From contig NC_091881.1 in the NCBI RefSeq assembly GCF_019399895.1, positions 1,986,501 through 2,050,500 of the forward strand: a DNA stretch of 64,000 nt, written 5' to 3'. The notes beneath the pieces were generated by a model, which was not told where the DNA came from, ran no database searches, and saw only the letters and a program-made list of their open reading frames with translations. A program made the position numbers and the translations under genes. Each line of letters opens with the position of its first letter. The stretch's first letter is position 1. Origin of the DNA: Cardiocondyla obscurior (taxonomy: Eukaryota > Arthropoda > Insecta > Hymenoptera > Formicidae). Shown piece after piece: positions 1 to 11,546 of this stretch.

Positions 1-775
1 AATTCGAAGTTTCTTGCGTTTACATTGTCTAAAAATAAAATTAATTTACATTAAAAAAATTACTTATAGAAATATATGACAAGTTTTCTATCATAAAATT
101 TTATGTGAATATATATTACCAGTTATAAGAAGTGTAAGAAGAAAGAAAAACAAAATTCGAATATTCATCTTTAAACAAACGAGTTTCACACTGATTTGAA
201 GAAAACTGAAATGTTAATGGTTGTGGGGCGATAAATATATGTATATTTTTATTATGTTTATCAGGTTTTCTTCTTAGTATATTGCGTCTTTCTCGATAAT
301 AAAACGCGTACACTAAGAGATTGCATTATTGGCCTGTTGACCTCACTAATACAAATACTTTCAATATCATTATAGCTGATAAACGTCGAGTATCGTAAAA
401 ATTCCTGATCCTTCTCTGAGCGTCAGCATCTTTTATTTTCATAATATAATTACAAGATATCGGTTTTTCTGAAAATTTCTTATTAATTAAAAAATTATAA
501 TGTTAAACAACTACATAACAAAATTTAATTAAATTTAATAATCATATGTAACATTTACTTGTCTAATTTGATATACAACTCGTTTTTATAAATCAATAAG
601 AACATTATTATTGATATAATTACATATTTATAATATATTAATATAATTATATATTTATTTCAATATCTTATATCACTTATGCGTTAAGTTCGAACCTTCT
701 TACAATTATTTTCCATCACCATTAATCTTTATTGTAAATTACAAATAATACTTCAGGGATAGAAAAAATAATTTT
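1..775. other. AT-rich flank, no gene seen
   Basis: Very AT-rich sequence with no ORF resembling a protein. It contains the 3' end of the minus-strand GLOD4 transcript: an AATAAA polyadenylation signal reads on the minus strand at 728-733, 43 bases past the stop codon. Nothing else is recognisable. Confidence 0.6.
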
Positions 776-2149
776 TTACCCTTGGGTCGCCTCTTCCTTT
801 TCAATATATCTATTTAAAATTGCTTCACTCGGATAATCAGGAACAGAAAGTTGTCTAAATCCTTCATCATCCACAAAACAAATCTCATGTCCATCCTAGA
901 AAACAGATATAATAAAATTTATAAATTATGATTGCATGGTAAATGTTTTGTTTTAGTAATATATACTTACCGGATCGGCGAGAATAATAACTCTTACAGA
1001 AGCTTTTCCTGGGGTGTCTAAGGTTATCAGATCAGTTAAAATTTTATTTCCTTGATTATGTATATTACTTTCTTTAACAGCTTTTTGAATTGCAGTTTGT
1101 TCTGAAAATGGTACTGAGAAAGCAATGCGTCCATATGCCTCTGCATGATTCACTTCAGTTCCTAATACAAAAATTCATAATTTAATTTAAAACTTATAAA
1201 CATTATTTATAAATGTAATGAAAATTTATAACAAATCAACTGTTATATATGTATTTATATATATATTCACCAATATCTTGAAATTCAATTTTGGCTTGAT
1301 CTTTGCCATAACCCATTAACACACTTTTATCTTTCCTATCGAATATTTTCAATTTTAAAATATCTTTCCAGTATGCAATGGTATGTTCAAGATTGGAGCT
1401 GCATAAAGTAACTTTCTCAACTGGATCTGTTTAAAACAGCCAATGCATTAAAAAAAAAGTAACATGTAATATTTTTTATATTGTGATATTATTTCTTCCA
1501 TATATTTTAATATTTGTATTCTGTAAAAGTTACAGATTCTCATATTTACCACTATTAGTAGAACTTTCATTAACAATATGATATTTATATCCCCCAGGTG
1601 CTTCCACCACAAACTTTCCATTTTCTTCTTGCACTGGCCAACCATTTGCACGTGCTCTGTCAATCACTTCTTTTGAATATATAGTAATTGATTTAAAATC
1701 ATTCCCAGCTTTGTATTCTTTTTTCCCATAATTGTATGTTAATTCAATCACAAAATGTGAGTCTTCTGGACCATATCCCACCATCGTTTTGCTCCAGCGA
1801 TTTGCATACGGTCTGTAAAAATGGAATTTAGTATTTTATATATGTCACTTCGACGTTTAAAAAATCGAAATAATTATCGCGTCGTCATGAGGAAATGATA
1901 TTGTGCCATGACAAGTCACGAGGGTAATTACTCACCCATTGCACGCGGCTTCGCATCCATCCGAGAACTCTTCGTGTCTCAGCACCTACGAAACAGAGCA
2001 CGTAATTTAACAATCAACAAGTTCTGCCGAATAATGTAAAAGATAACGAATAGTCTCACCTTCATCCCGAGAATTTCGCGGTAGAACTTCATCGTTGATC
2101 CGCGATCCGGTATCTTAAACACGAAATGCAACGCTCGTCCAGCGACCAT
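776..2149 (-). CDS. GLOD4: GLOD4-like glyoxalase domain protein, 6 exons
   Basis: Glyoxalase domain-containing protein 4, a member of the vicinal-oxygen-chelate (VOC) superfamily; no reaction is firmly assigned to GLOD4, so catalysis should not be assumed. Exons on the minus strand: 2149-2060, 1985-1936, 1812-1550, 1426-1271, 1161-971, 895-776. All junctions are GT-AG and join to 289 codons plus TAA, close to the usual ~300 aa. The N-terminus (MVAGRALHFVFKIPDRG) and the following HEEFSDGCEAACNG segment are typical of GLOD4. A first VOC module spans roughly residues 5-135 and a second (starting DPVEKVTLCSSNLEHTIAYW) about 140-270. It is transcribed away from FBXO21, and the 813-bp gap should hold both promoters. 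The start is the first ATG of the conserved N-terminus. Confidence 0.93.
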
Positions 2150-2961
2150 TTTTTTCCAAATAAATTCCGTGTGATACTGCGTCTCTTGAGAAAAACCCAG
2201 AAAAATCACAACTGGGGAGCATTCGTTTATTCCGCAGTTCAAGGCTTCAAGCAGTCGGTTTGCCCATCTTTAGCAATAGGTGGAGTACGAATCGTTGATT
2301 GTGTAGGATCTTAGAACGATGATATTAATATTCAATACGAGAATTATATAATTCTGTACTTAATAAACCTTAATGACTGTAACTGTAACGACTAACTTGA
2401 AAAGTAACAAAAGAGTAACTACTGCGTCTATTCGCAAGAGTGTATAGTGTAATTAAATGTTCGGGTACAGTTGCATGCTGTTCCTATCGCCGAAGGACAG
2501 ATAAACTTATAAGAAAAGAAAAAAAATTTTGCTACCACTTTTTTAATAATTACTAAAACAAATCAAGTTTTTTTTTTTAATTTAATAAAACATCTTTTGG
2601 ATTGGTTTTCTTTCGTAAAATAAAAATAAAATTACATTGAAAAATAGCGCGCGCGCGACGCGCGCATGATTCGTTCCAGTACTCCCTACAATCTATGAAT
2701 ACCGGCCATATTAAAAGTGAAGAGTCCCATCTACAGTGTGTGAATTATTATGGATTATTCCGATCCATGTTGTAAAAACATAGGAGAGCAGGGAGAGAGT
2801 TTGTGAGTGAAGTTATGGCGTTGTGGAGTTATCAGTAAGCTTTTTTGTTATTCAAGCGACACAACCGATTAAACGAAGTACAACCTGTACAGTTTTGAAT
2901 GTAGCTGCTCGCATGACGATTGATAAATACAAATTGCGTGCTCCGTGCTAAATTCTTCGAG
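2150..2961. promoter_or_regulatory. Divergent promoter region between GLOD4 and FBXO21
   Basis: Non-coding gap between two head-to-head start codons. It contains a short CG-dinucleotide-rich stretch near 2647-2665 (alternating GC) inside AT-rich sequence, and 5' UTR of both genes is expected here. No TATA box or other core element is clear enough to name. The promoter role is inferred from gene orientation only. Confidence 0.5.
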
Positions 2962-5900
2962 ATGACCACGATAACAAGCCTGTCTAACGAATTGATCGAC
3001 ATCATCCTGCAGCAGGAAAGCATCGGCATTAAAGACGTCGTTAATTTCGGTTCGACGTGCAAGCGATTTCTCGCAGTGATCGACGATGACCTGCTGTGGC
3101 ACAGGAAGCTTTTTCAAAGGTAAAAACTACAATAGCCGCAAAACTCTCGTTATGATTTCGTTACTTGAAACTTGACGAATTTAGTTACACACGTCATGAA
3201 CATGTGATTTCTTGTGTACATAGCTAGGTTTATTTGACGTTACAAATCCTTCGAAACTTTCTTTTACTTTTAATTTTTTTTTTTTTTCTACTTTTTCGTT
3301 TTTATATTAATAAACAAAATGTAAAATTTATGTAAAATAATTTAAATACTGAATTTATAACTTTAGAGTACAGACTTGTCTTTTTTAAAATTATCTTATT
3401 TTTTAGCCTTTACAATTTTTTTTTTTTTATAATATATTTTTGTTTTGTAATATTAGATGGCCTTACTTAAAGAAAATGTATCATAAACGGATACAAGATA
3501 AAGAAGACATAATTTTCAAGGAAGAAGTAAAAGCAAGCATAAAATGTAGAAATAATTTACGATGTCACTTGACACAGATGTCTGATACATTTTTTAATAA
3601 GAATGAGCTTGCTGATGTTGACCTGGTACACTGTGACACCCTGTTCTGTCCAAATATGGGAGCACATATTATGAGTTATTATTTTGTCATTGATGAGATA
3701 TTGAATATACTCAACATGTCTCCATTGTAAGATTTAATAAATTATTTATTTTGTAGATAAATTATTTAATTGCACAATTAATTGTATACATATTGTTTTT
3801 TAGATCATCTGAATGCAATTTGACACATCAATATTACAGCAAGAAACTTCTTACATATATACAACAACGTCGTTTAAGAGACTTGTGGCATGAATTTATA
3901 AGCTGTCCAAAAGAACAGCAGCTTTTAGAACAGGCAGCTACTATTGTAGCACAATGGTATCAGCCTGATAAATTTATCTTTTATTTAGATGTGGAAATAT
4001 TACTGGATAATATTGCACAGCAAGTACTGGAAAATCTTAAAAATATACACTGTAATCATCCAATATTCTCAATATCTGCTGAGCAGTTTTCTTTTTGGAA
4101 ATACAATAACATCAAAGACAATCAATGGAGCAGAAAAGATGAAAAGCAAATTTTAGATGTACTTCGAATAGTTTTGTTCGACCAATTAAATTTCTCTTCT
4201 TCTCCTGGGCCTTATCCATTTAATATATTAGGTCCTAAAGCTGAGCACATCCTTATAGATAGTGTAAGTTGTAAATTATGATATATTACGATTATATTAC
4301 AAAATATTTTTATACTGATACTGCTGTATTGCAAATATTAATATGATTTTAATATAATTTATAATTTATAGGTTTTAGAAAACAAAGCTGGAAATGTTAT
4401 ATCTCTGGCAATTGTATTCCAGAGTGTAGCTAGAAGACTTGGGGTACGCTGTGATCTCGTGTGTTTTCCTACTCATTTCTTTTTAAGTTGGAAGCCAAAG
4501 TTGTAAGCTTAATTTTAATTTAAGAAACACATTTTTTTTTTTTTCTAATTTATTTGTATACATGTGTAAACTGTATAACTTTTATTTATAGTGACAAAAA
4601 AAACTATGGAGATGATGAATATTATTATATTGATATTCTACATGGCGGATTTATTCGAAGCAAGAACGAATGTCCTAGAACTCGTGGTAGAAGATGTCCC
4701 ATAGAAAGTTTCAATGAACACCATGAAATTACTTCTATAGAAGTTAGTAATTATTCTGTTTCTTATTTTATTTTATTTTAAATACTGTATCCTCACTGCA
4801 CAGTTAGATAACGAAATATGTCCTATGTTTTTAGGTTGTTTTACGAATGATTAACTCTTTACAATTAGTTAATCCTCCTTATCAACATCATGAAACCAGG
4901 GCCTTGCAAGTACGACGCGCGTTGATGGAACTACGATATATGGTAGAACCAAATAATATAGACGCGATTGATAATCTGTGTCGTCATTATCTACACTATC
5001 ATATAAATATTTCGGGCCTTGTAGCCGAATTACACAAATTATTGGTAAGTAAATTTAATTTATATATAGATCTAAATTTTTTAGATTTATACAATTTTTT
5101 ATTTTTTGCTTTTATCACAGTATGATAAAAAGTAAGCGTGTTATATAAAATATTGTTAAACTCTTGCTCAGTTTACGCGTTCACGCCCGGTAGTTTTTTC
5201 TCGTGTTCCCGAGAACACGTGCACACTCAAACACATATTCGCAACTCTAAAACTTCCGCGTCCGGAAAAAAATAATTCGGGTTCTAGAAAGGAGAAACGA
5301 TTTTTGAGTTATTTTGACTTCTTTTATTAATTTTCTTATATTTATGTGCAAAATAATTATACAAGAAATATTCTTAAATTTTGTATCTTTATATGTATGC
5401 AGAATAGCTACAGTGATAAAACATCTGTAGAAGCAACACGAATTATAGAGATGCTTCAAGCATTTGAGTCCTATATTAAGGTACGTAATTATAATAATTT
5501 ATTATCAAAAGTGTATGACATACATCATTTAAAGATTTAAAAGCTATTGAAAAAGTATTGTTTTCAGGCTAAGCAAACAACTAAAGATCATACAGTACCA
5601 AAAGAAAGATCGAAAAAAATAAAATATGCAGTTGGAATGATAGTGAGATGTTGTGAAATGGAACATATTAATCATAAAGGCGTGATAATTTGGTGGGATG
5701 CCAAATATAATTCAGAAGTGAAAATAGCACACGAGTACAGAATTTTCTGTGGTACTCATTTGCCTTATTGTTCATTCTCTGATACGAGTCGTACGTCTTC
5801 TGACGATTTGAATCAACCATTTTACATTATTCTTAGTGAAAACGGGAATACATATTATGCTGCTCAAGGTAGGTACAAAGCTTCAGAAATGTGTGTATGT

Positions 5901-6125
5901 GTGTACTTTATAAAAAATCTTTTGATTTTAGATTCTTTAGTAGACGAACATAGCTTGAGCGCGTCAGCATGGCTTGAGAACAAAGAGATCGGCCGATATT
6001 TTTCAAAGTTTGCAGGCTCTCACTATATACCTAACGAAGTGCTGGCAAAACATTTTCCATACGACACAGCTTTTCTTAATATGCGCTGTCCACCGACAGT
6101 CGTTTCTACCGAAACAGTATCATGA
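2962..6125 (+). CDS. FBXO21: FBXO21-like F-box protein with YccV domain, 9 exons
   Basis: F-box only protein 21, substrate receptor of an SCF (SKP1-CUL1-F-box) E3 ubiquitin ligase. Exons: 2962-3119, 3457-3726, 3804-4263, 4372-4502, 4592-4742, 4835-5044, 5403-5480, 5568-5868, 5932-6125; they join in frame to 650 aa, near the family length. Domains seen: F-box at about residues 5-52 (SLSNELIDIILQQ, then CKRFLAVIDDDLLWHRKLF); a SirB1/transglutaminase-like region around 270-345 (LISLAI-type helix, then RLGVRCDLVCFPTHFFLSW); a C-terminal hemimethylated-DNA-binding (YccV/HspQ-like) domain at about 500-615 (KYAVGMIVRCCE, IIWWDAKY, then the PFYIIL and YYAAQ strands). A polyadenylation signal AATAAA lies at 6221. 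The start is the ATG immediately before the F-box; an upstream TTG-initiated extension is not conserved. Identification rests on the F-box plus SirB1-like plus YccV order, which is specific to FBXO21. Confidence 0.95.
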
Positions 6126-7930
6126 TCAGGAATTAATAAGTATGCCTTTTTTTATCGAACAAATAACAGTAAACATTGCGATACTTTTAATTTACCAAAT
6201 ATGAATTGTGATATATAAGAAATAAAATTCTGATTTGCTTCGGAATATAAGAAAAAATTACAATGATATATTTTCTATTCAATTTGATATGTAAAATATT
6301 TAATTTCTTTACTCATAATATTATCCTCTATTCAAATACATCTTTAGCATTATGTAAATAATTAATTATATTTAATAAGATTATTTATACATTAGAAAAA
6401 TTGTATTACATTAGAAATATGTATAATTATAAATAAGATTTTCTAAAAAATTAAGATTTATATCTTTTTATAGTAAAGGAAATCTATATTTGTATATAAA
6501 ATATTTGATAAATATATATTTATATTATGTATGTGTCTGTACAATGTTCCTAATTACGCGATATCATAAAAAGATTATATTGCTAATATCTAAAAAAAAA
6601 GAAAGTACTGTAAACTTGATGCAAATTGTTATTCGTTTATCTTATTGTTTTAATCTGCCAACACCGAAAATAGATTACTATTCCAATCATTTATTTGAAA
6701 GCTGAATAAAATAAGCGTTTTTTTTTATGTTACAATAAAAATGGATTTGTCATTAATGATATATCGAGGTGTTATCGCGATTCAATGTGACTTAATTAAT
6801 TTATTTTAGCTATTGGAAATATCTCGGATATCTAGATAAAGACCACATTAATAAATATTTTCTTTTCTGTACAATCGTACGAATTGACAGTTATCACAGT
6901 GTCTGTTTTATTCAGTTATCTTACTGTAATTAGTAAACTCTCTGACCTAAAAACGCATTTAGACCTGACTTTAGCGGCCAATAATGAACGAGTCGTTACA
7001 TGTTACATACATGTCGTACTTATGTTAGTTCTGCGGTTTTATTAACTGAATTGTTTAGAATGTCGGATGCTCTTTCGAACGTTATTCAGTTTTTTTAAAA
7101 CGTTCTTTCTTTTTATATGGATCTCGATTTGCAGCTCCCGAATCTAAAGTAATTGAAAAGTTTAATATTTCTCTTTCGAACGAATTATAGTTTTAATCCT
7201 TTGTCTTTTTATTTCTTTCGGGTTGCGAGGTGCTTTTCTGAGGTTATGATCGTATCACGCTTTCCCCGTGAATGGATGCCAATATTTTAAAATTTTGTTG
7301 AAGTTATATAATATACATTTATATCTTTTTTCAGAGTGTAATAATATACGACGATAATCCGACGTAGATATTACGTATGTATGTTTATGGGAAACGCTCA
7401 CGATGGAGCTTTCATTCAGAGACCCAGATGTTGAATGCAATTGAATGTTAAAGTGTCTTGCAAAGTAACTCTGGATATTGCTGACGAGGTGGCTGTATAA
7501 TTTGGATCGATTAGGTTCCTGTTTCCTAGTTAATACCGTGACAAAGTATTTTGTGTACACGACAGTGTCTAAGTCATAGCAAAGACAGTAAACTAATTTC
7601 ATATTACCTATAAGCACAGAAGAATATTAGACAGTAAGTTTTATTAATATATATAATTGACATAATACAATGATCCCTAACTTGAATCGAAATTTATTAA
7701 TATCGAAAATAATGCCACATGATACCTGGCAACAATCACTTTTTTTTAAGCAAAGATGTTTTATAAATATGTATTTTGTTTCCAGAATGTTTTAGATTTA
7801 CAAGAGTAGTCTCTGAGTTTACAAGGTTGCAAAGAACCATTGCAGGTGCATCAAAAGTCTTTAAAATTAAAAAAATAAAAGAAAAAGGAAGGTATTAAAA
7901 TGAGACATACATTAATAAAAAACTTTTAAT
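6126..7930. other. Intergenic, no gene seen
   Basis: About 1.8 kb between FBXO21 and the J-protein gene. It starts with the FBXO21 3' UTR (AATAAA at 6221). ORFs on both strands (for example 7255-7617 minus) are low-complexity and match nothing. The promoter of the J-protein presumably lies in the last few hundred bases; no core motif is clear. Confidence 0.5.
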
Positions 7931-8554
7931 ATGCATACAGTTTTTGAACAATCTTTTTTTAAACTTAATATGCTGCCTTACACAAAATTGCAATTAGTAC
8001 GATTTTATTCAATAAAACAAAGCAGTAAAAAAAATCTCTATGATATATTAAATATAACGCCGCGCGCTACCCAGAATGAGATAAAGACAGCATATTACAA
8101 GCTGACTCTCCAATATCATCCAGACAAAAACGATAGTGAGTATGCTAAGCAAAAGTTTCAAGATATCTCCGAGGCTTATGAAGTGCTCAGTAATTATGAG
8201 CAACGTAAAATTTATGATCGAAATACACTGCTGCATCGGCAGCCTACGATGTCAACCACTACAGAGCAGCCTATGTCTTACTACAAGGACAAGGTTTACT
8301 CGGGATCATCAAAGATATACAATTTTGACGAATGGACAAAAGCACACTATGGACAACAGATAAAATTAACACGTGAAAGGAGAGAATCATATGAACGTTC
8401 GAAGAAAAATGATTACTATCAAAAAGATCGGTCATATGCACAAATTAGTCTGTTGATATTAACTGTAACAATAGTTGCTGCATATTTTCGGGAAAAGACA
8501 GACATCCCAGTATTTAAAAAACCTAATAAAGAAACTAAAAATAATGGAAATTAA
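7931..8554 (+). CDS. DNAJC30: DNAJC30-like mitochondrial J-domain protein, intronless
   Basis: Single-exon gene for a 207-aa J-domain protein. The N-terminus to about residue 33 is basic and without acidic patches after residue 10 (KLQLVRFYSIKQSSKK), consistent with a mitochondrial presequence. The J domain spans about 35-97 with the HPD tripeptide at 63-65, which activates the ATPase of Hsp70 partners. A WTKAHYG motif follows and a single hydrophobic segment (about 170-188, ISLLILTVTIVAAYF) near the C-terminus would anchor it in the inner membrane. This order, short length and lack of a Cys-rich or DnaJ C-terminal domain fit DNAJC30, which in mammals associates with ATP synthase and is needed for complex I repair. 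The second ATG at residue 14 could also be the start. Another small membrane J-protein is the main alternative. Confidence 0.82.
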   Translation: MHTVFEQSFFKLNMLPYTKLQLVRFYSIKQSSKKNLYDILNITPRATQNEIKTAYYKLTLQYHPDKNDSEYAKQKFQDISEAYEVLSNYEQRKIYDRNTLLHRQPTMSTTTEQPMSYYKDKVYSGSSKIYNFDEWTKAHYGQQIKLTRERRESYERSKKNDYYQKDRSYAQISLLILTVTIVAAYFREKTDIPVFKKPNKETKNNGN

Positions 8555-8970
8555 CCCCATGCTTATTTATAATAGTATAAATTTGTATATATCTTCTGAT
8601 ACAACAAATGTACAAATTTTATTTATATGCCCACTTATTGTTAGACCTACTGGTAAAATAAGAAAAATAGATCGTGATAAAAAATAGGAATATCGTTATT
8701 TCATATACTCCTCAAAAAAATATTACACTATGATAAAAGTTGTAATTAATAGCATGCAACAATGCATTGATTGCATTCATGTATATCTAAAATACAGACA
8801 TTTTAATATCTCATAAATAGAGGATAGACTATTCAGAAATACTGTCATTCTGAATATTTATCTTATCTACTATTAATAGATATGTAACGAAAAATTTAAG
8901 TAATTAATTTATATATATTGAGTAAAGCAACGTTTAATATAAAAATAGTGGAAAGCTAGTATGCAAAAGG
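8555..8970. other. 3' flank of the J-protein gene
   Basis: AT-rich sequence with no ORF of note; probable 3' UTR and spacer. A MITE-like repeat begins at its right edge. Confidence 0.5.
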
Positions 8971-9196
8971 TATGTGAACGCTGAAAGGCAGATATGACGA
9001 CGGCAGCTACCGAACGTGATTTTAGCGTCGTGTGTGTCGAGTTTCACATGTAGTACCGTATGTATATACCGCGCCGGCCGGTTTGCCGAAGACTGTTTTT
9101 TTCCCGTTCCCTCATTCCCTGCCTCTGCCGCCTAGGGTTACATACGCTAGCCGCTGTTGCCGCAGAAAATGCCCTCTCCACTCTTCGGTGTACATA
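8971..9196 (+). mobile_element. MITE-like element, copy 1
   Basis: A GC-richer island of ~226 bp that is repeated in inverted orientation at 14390-14626. Shared blocks include the CGACGGCAGCTA region, GAGTTTCACAT, the GCGCCG...TTGCCGAAGAC region and CATTCCCTGCC. Both ends carry related inverted repeats: the left reads GAACGCTGAAAGGCAGATAT and the right ends CTTCGGTGTACATA. No transposase is encoded. The short length and terminal inverted repeats suggest a non-autonomous DNA transposon (MITE). It is more degraded than copy 2, and a clear target-site duplication is not visible beyond a possible TA. Confidence 0.6.
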
Positions 9197-9264
9197 TCAG
9201 CATGGTGTCACGATTAAGAAAGTGTATTATACAAACAAATAAATACATAACGTAATTTTTCACA

Positions 9265-10174
9265 TTAATATGGTCTATAAACCGGCATTCCTGGTAATGG
9301 CATCGGCATAGCTACTGGCCCTGTCGGATATGGTATGGAAGGTGTTATTCCTGGGAAATTTGAAGCAATTGGATAGCCAGGAGTGCTGTTCAAATGCCCT
9401 TTTCTCATTAATTCGCGCAATTTATCCACTTTTACTTTACGCAAATGCATTAATTTTCTTCGTGATAAAAACTGATCCAAGAATTCGTCTACTTCAATGT
9501 CACCAGCTAGAAATTTTTCGGCAATCCCCTATATTAAAAAAAAAAATTAATAAATTTAATTTTTGGAAAAAAAAAAAAAATAGACAGACTTGTTAAATAA
9601 ATTAACAAAAGTTACCTCTGACTCTTCTTCAATTTCAGCAGCAGCTGCTTGTAGTAAATCAAGTGCAGTATCAACAGTCATTGTACCAGATTTATCACCT
9701 GTGAACAAGTATACAGTTTCAACAATTTTTTTTTTTTTTTTAATTATCAATATATAAGATAACTCACGCATCTCATCTATTTTATTCCTGACACTGGTGC
9801 ATAATTGATTAGCCTGTTCACTCAGCTCCTTTAAAAATTGTTTGCCTTCCTCTAATTCAGGTTGCTTAGACAAGTTAAATTCAGCCAAAGATCTGTTGCT
9901 TGCCATAAGCATTTCCTTCTCTGTCTCCAGTTCCTTAAACTAATTTTTCATTTTATGACAATAAGTAGATAATACATGTAACATTTGGCATTTTCCAATA
10001 ATATTTTATTTCTAGACGCATTCGTTCATAAAGTAATATTACCTGTTTTATATCTTTTACGATATCCTCAAATTTTCCATCGTTGTTCAACAATTCCTTC
10101 AGCTCGTCATTATCTAAATGAGATAACAAGCCCAATGCTGCAGGTATATCCGGCTCTTGATTCGATTTGTACAT
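9265..10174 (-). CDS. Vps37B: VPS37-type ESCRT-I subunit (VPS37B-like), 4 exons
   Basis: Subunit of ESCRT-I, which with TSG101, VPS28 and MVB12/UBAP1 sorts ubiquitinated cargo into multivesicular bodies. Minus-strand exons 10174-10043, 9939-9768, 9698-9616 and 9528-9265 join to 216 aa. The Mod(r) domain covers about residues 15-170: an N-terminal LLSHLDNDELKELLND helix, the ASNRSLAEFNL coil motif, and a C-terminal GIAEKFLAGDIEVDEFLDQF plus SRRKLMHLRKVKVDKL segment, the most conserved part of VPS37B/C. The tail (about 185-216) is Pro/Gly-rich (PGYPIASNFPGITPSIPYP), as in VPS37B/C. It is shorter than human VPS37B, mainly in this tail. The start ATG is the first in an exon whose phase fits the next. 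Confidence 0.92.
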
Positions 10175-10622
10175 TTCTCAAATTACTGATCTCCAGCGAG
10201 ACAGCGAGTCACTCCAGATTATGTTTTTTGTTTTTCAATCTAATGCGTTGAGACCAAAGCGTTGAGAAATGCGCATTTGCGAGAACGTAATGACAAACGC
10301 ACTCCAAAGTCTCCAAGTTTTATCATTACGGCTATACCTAACCTCCATAGATTTGTTCTTTCAGCAGTTGCACTGCTGAACTGGTGCAGTAACTTATTGC
10401 ACTAGAACAAACCTCATTTCATTATATTGAACGATGCTGCCACTACGCGGAGAGAAATGCTGCTACTCCGCGACTGTGCTCCGCGATGAACCGGTGAGCT
10501 TTTCAAACGTGAGAGAAGCAGATCGATTCCGGAGTAATCACGGCCGCCTTTTTGGACGCTCCGAGATCGTTTTCTCGATATTGAACAACGTTAATTACGC
10601 CAAAAAAAAAAAATTAATTGAC
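10175..10622. promoter_or_regulatory. Divergent promoter, VPS37 / SKA2-like
   Basis: 448 bp between two head-to-head start codons, with higher GC on the right half. It must hold the promoters and 5' UTRs of both genes. An ORF through 10434-10679 on the plus strand merges with the SKA2-like first exon but has no recognisable similarity upstream of the methionine at 10623, so it is read as 5' UTR. Confidence 0.5.
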
Positions 10623-11546
10623 ATGGAATCCGCAATCGGGCATCTTGAGAAGAGTGTGAGTGTATTATTCCCTGTGTGAGATATTTTTCGAACTACAATG
10701 GCCAGCGATCAACATGTTTGCAAAATGTCAAATCGCCTCGAGAGCAATGAATTAATATTATCCTGTCATCTTTCAGGTGCAGAACGCTGACGACAAGCTG
10801 GACATGATTGCGTGGCAGATAGACGAGTTCGAGAAAGCCTTCGAGGAGCCAGAAGACGAAGTAGGATTTCACTTTTCGATTTTTATCAGTAAAGATTACC
10901 AAACTTCTTGACAAATTTTGTTCTTTTTAGCTGTACTTTATTCAACTTGTTCGATATAAAATAGATAGATGAGTTACTAGAGTCTAAAAAATATATTTCT
11001 AACTTATCTAAAAAAAATTGATGATTACTCTGTTATGTTGGATTACTTAAAATTTGTAGGTGAAAATAGAAAAAAAATATTGCAAGAAAAGTACAATTAA
11101 AAAGGGTATATATACTATGTCGTAAAACTGTATAGTTTTTTCTAACATATTAAATTAAACAATGTTATATTACATTCAGCAAAAGATTCCTGCTTAAGGC
11201 CAGGGTGATCCATTTCACTTAGCATTAAATATGTCATGTGTGACGTCATACGCCTATACTTTCGTCAATCATTTGTGTGCACTTTATTGTCTGCAATGTT
11301 TTTTTGAACCTTTAATCATCAAATTGCTTTTTATTTTGTGCTTCCCAGATATCTGTGCTTCGCCTATTACACTCTGTCCATCAGGTTACGAAAGATTATC
11401 AAAATCTCCGTCAAGAAATTTCAGAGGTTCAACAGTTACAAAAACAACTTTCTGATTCACTTAGAGCTCAAATTGTACAGGTGCAAGGACACTTTAATTC
11501 GTTGCGCAATAAGATTGTAGGGCACAAATCACCGCAGCTAAAATAA
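10623..11546 (+). CDS. Ska2: Small SKA2-like kinetochore protein, 3 exons
   Basis: Exons 10623-10655, 10777-10860 and 11349-11546 give a 104-aa, almost entirely helical protein. The first part (ESAIGHLEKS, VQNADDKLDMIAWQIDEFEK) has the heptad pattern and the A-D-x-L-D-x-I-x-W/Y-Q-I-x-x-E spacing of SKA2 (FAM33A), and a second coiled coil runs through YQNLRQEISEVQQLQKQL. SKA2 with SKA1 and SKA3 forms the spindle-and-kinetochore complex that tracks microtubule ends in mitosis. Length (human 121 aa) and intron-rich small-gene structure agree. The match rests on short coiled-coil similarity, so another small coiled-coil protein is possible. GT-AG sites and phase are clean. Confidence 0.65.

Noticed and set aside
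7255..7617. 120-aa minus-strand ORF between FBXO21 and the J-protein
   Set aside because: No recognisable domain, AT-driven composition and no supporting splice or poly(A) signals.
10434..10622. N-terminal extension of the SKA2-like protein
   Set aside because: The extra 63 residues have no helical heptad pattern and contain a poly-Lys from an A run; better read as 5' UTR.
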